NCBI GenBank assembly: GCA_019348515.1
Contig: JAHWJF010000148.1
Coordinates: forward strand, 1 to 7,865
From: Chloroflexota bacterium
GTDB lineage: Bacteria; Chloroflexota; Chloroflexia; Thermomicrobiales; UBA6265
Length of the DNA: 7,865 nucleotides
Reading direction: 5' to 3'
In this document: positions 6,557 through 7,865 of the stretch, piece after piece
Position numbering within the stretch: position 1 is the first letter of the stretch
How the letters are laid out: each line of letters starts with the position of its first letter
Made by a program: the position numbers and the translations under genes
Notes under the pieces: generated by a model
Seen by the model: only the letters and a program-made list of their open reading frames with translations
What the model was told of the DNA's origin: nothing
Database searches by the model: none

Positions 6557-7513
6557 GTGCAGCGCTACGTGCTCCGCCGCATTCTGCAGGGAATTCCCGT
6601 CCTCTTCATCGTCTCCCTGATCGTCTTCCTGGCGCTCAATCTGCTGCCGGGTGACCCAGTCATGGCGCGGCAGGGCACGATGGTCGGGCCTGGGTACGCC
6701 GAGATCGTCGCCGAGTTGCGGCAGCAAATGGGTCTTGACCGGCCAATTCACGAGCGGTACATCCGCTGGCTCGGCGGCGCCCTGCGGGGAGACCTCGGCG
6801 TCTCCTACATCACGCAGCAGCCGGTGATGAAGCTGATCGGGCAGAAACTGCCGGCGACGATCGAGTTGACCATCATCGCCTTCCTGATCGCGCTGGTGCT
6901 GGCGGTTCCGGCGGCGATCCTGTCAGTCGTGAAACGCGGATCCTGGTTCGACTGGGCGGTGACCGGATTCGTTACCGCCGGGATGGCGATCCCGAGCTTT
7001 TGGCTGGGGATCATGCTGATGCTCCTCTTCTCGGTCCGCCTCGGTTGGTTGCCAGCCGTCGGCTATGAACCGCTCTTCCGTGACCCGGCGGCGAATCTGC
7101 GGCACATCGTCCTGCCGGCGACGACCCTCGGCCTCATCGTGGCCGCGCCGATCATGCGCGTCCTCCGCTCCAGCCTGCTGGAGGTGATGCGACAGGACTT
7201 CGTCACCGTCGCCCGCGCCAAGGGGATCGCCGAGACGGCCGTCATGGGGCGGCATGTCGTCCGCAATGCGCTCCTATCGCTAGTGACCTTCGTCGGTCTG
7301 CAGTTCGGGGCGTTGATAAGTGGGGCGGTGATCATCGAGTGGATCTTCGCCTGGCCGGGAATGGGCTGGCTCACCGTCGACGCCGTTTTCAACCGTGACT
7401 ACACCGTCGTCCAGGGGGCGGTCACGCTGGCGGCCTGCGCGTTTGTAGCGATCAATATCGTGATCGATCTGCTCTATGCGGCGCTCGATCCGCGCGTGAA
7501 GCACGCCGGGTAG
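6557..7513 (+). CDS. ABC transporter permease, DppB/OppB type
   Basis: This 318-residue membrane protein has the typical DppB plan: a first transmembrane helix right at the start (about 9-30, ending in LLPGDPV), a periplasmic segment with QMGLDRPIHERYIRWL and GDLGVSY (57-84), then roughly five more hydrophobic helices (about 103-125, 134-160, 185-200, 240-262 and 287-308). The cytoplasmic EAA loop that docks the ATPase is visible at 217-239 (ARAKGIAE, then RHVVRNAL). The family imports di- and oligopeptides, nickel, glutathione, opines or other small solutes with a DppC partner, one or two ATPases and a periplasmic or lipid-anchored binding protein. It follows the oxidoreductase gene by 13 bases and is probably in the same operon. 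Permease sequence alone does not show substrate; the neighbours suggest a hydantoin-, amide- or N-methyl amino acid-like compound. Confidence 0.95.
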   Translation: MQRYVLRRILQGIPVLFIVSLIVFLALNLLPGDPVMARQGTMVGPGYAEIVAELRQQMGLDRPIHERYIRWLGGALRGDLGVSYITQQPVMKLIGQKLPATIELTIIAFLIALVLAVPAAILSVVKRGSWFDWAVTGFVTAGMAIPSFWLGIMLMLLFSVRLGWLPAVGYEPLFRDPAANLRHIVLPATTLGLIVAAPIMRVLRSSLLEVMRQDFVTVARAKGIAETAVMGRHVVRNALLSLVTFVGLQFGALISGAVIIEWIFAWPGMGWLTVDAVFNRDYTVVQGAVTLAACAFVAINIVIDLLYAALDPRVKHAG

Positions 7514-7578
7514 CGTCGCCGCACATTTCGGCATTGGCGCCGGGGATAGCCTCCGGGGCACAGAGCGGGAGAACCGCG
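7514..7578 (+). other. 65-base gap between the two permease genes
   Basis: No gene fits here. CCGGGG occurs twice (7540-7545 and 7553-7558) as a short direct repeat, but I see no stable hairpin with a T-run and no promoter. Both permeases are probably on one transcript. Confidence 0.5.
7567..7571 (+). promoter_or_regulatory. Shine-Dalgarno of the DppC-type permease
   Basis: GGGAG lies seven bases before the ATG at 7579 and supports that start over the in-frame ATG six codons later. Confidence 0.6.
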
Positions 7579-7865
7579 ATGCAACAGACGGTTGGCATGG
7601 CCGGTCCGGCGGTCATCAGGGAAGGGTCGCGGCGCGAGTCGTCGCGGGGTTGGTCCTCGCTGAGCACCATCGGACGCCGCTGGACTGCGCTCGTCGGTCT
7701 GGTCATCGTCATCGTCGTGATCGCGGCGGCGATCCTGGCGCCGGTCATCGCGCCCTACCCGCCGACCCAGATGCACGCGCGGGACCGACTGACGGGGCCG
7801 AGCACAAGCTACTGGCTGGGAACGGACGAATCGGGCCGCGATCTCTACAGCCGGATCCTCTACGG
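7579..7865 (+). CDS. ABC transporter permease, DppC/OppC type (5' part, cut by window end)
   Basis: Ninety-five codons are present before the window ends; complete members have about 280-310 residues. A polar, Arg/Ser-rich cytoplasmic tail (1-35) is followed by the first transmembrane helix (about 37-59, LVGLVIVIVVIAAAILAPVIAPY). Next comes the conserved periplasmic motif of the OppC N-terminal region, YWLGTDESGRDLYSRILYG. The protein is expected to form the transmembrane channel with the preceding DppB-type permease. The missing part should hold five more helices and the EAA loop. ATPase and binding-protein genes may follow beyond the edge. Confidence 0.92.
   Translation, partial: MQQTVGMAGPAVIREGSRRESSRGWSSLSTIGRRWTALVGLVIVIVVIAAAILAPVIAPYPPTQMHARDRLTGPSTSYWLGTDESGRDLYSRILY

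Noticed and set aside
7514..7578. Possible terminator or attenuator hairpin between the two permease genes
   Set aside because: The G/C-rich repeats here are direct rather than inverted, the possible stems are short and imperfect, and there is no T-run.

Overview
This window comes from a bacterial chromosome with GC-rich coding DNA. Codon third positions are mostly G or C, GTG is used as a start at least three times, and several genes have good Shine-Dalgarno sites. The taxon cannot be fixed from the sequence. A Chloroflexota (Thermomicrobia-like), actinobacterial or proteobacterial source would all fit, and I hold no strong preference. The first ~440 bases look less GC-rich than the rest.

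Layout: positions 1-443 carry no convincing intact gene, only a possible decayed minus-strand coding stretch (165-359). A well-formed sigma70-type promoter (444-472) follows, with an 18-bp perfect palindrome directly after its -10 box (474-491). Downstream is a tightly packed plus-strand gene string: a LacI/GalR-family regulator (523-1527), hydantoinase B/oxoprolinase-type subunit (1515-3251), hydantoinase A/oxoprolinase-type subunit (3248-5362), DAO-family FAD oxidoreductase (5359-6543), DppB-type ABC permease (6557-7513), and the start of a DppC-type permease (7579 to the window edge). The first four genes overlap by 4-13 bases, and the next gaps are 13 and 65 bases, so all six are probably one operon.

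Functional reading (inference): a peptide/opine-type ABC importer brings in a small nitrogenous compound. The two-subunit HyuA/HyuB enzyme performs an ATP-dependent ring opening or carboxylation, and the FAD enzyme oxidises an amine or N-methylated amino acid. One coherent model is a hydantoin or N-methylhydantoin to sarcosine/glycine route, but the N-carbamoyl amidohydrolase, the solute-binding protein and the ATPases it needs are not in the window. The LacI-type protein probably represses its own operon through the palindrome and responds to a pathway compound.

Each family here is well known. What deserves attention is the specific combination, the regulator embedded as first gene of its operon, and the operator architecture. 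I see no RNA genes, CRISPR array, insertion sequence or clearly new system.
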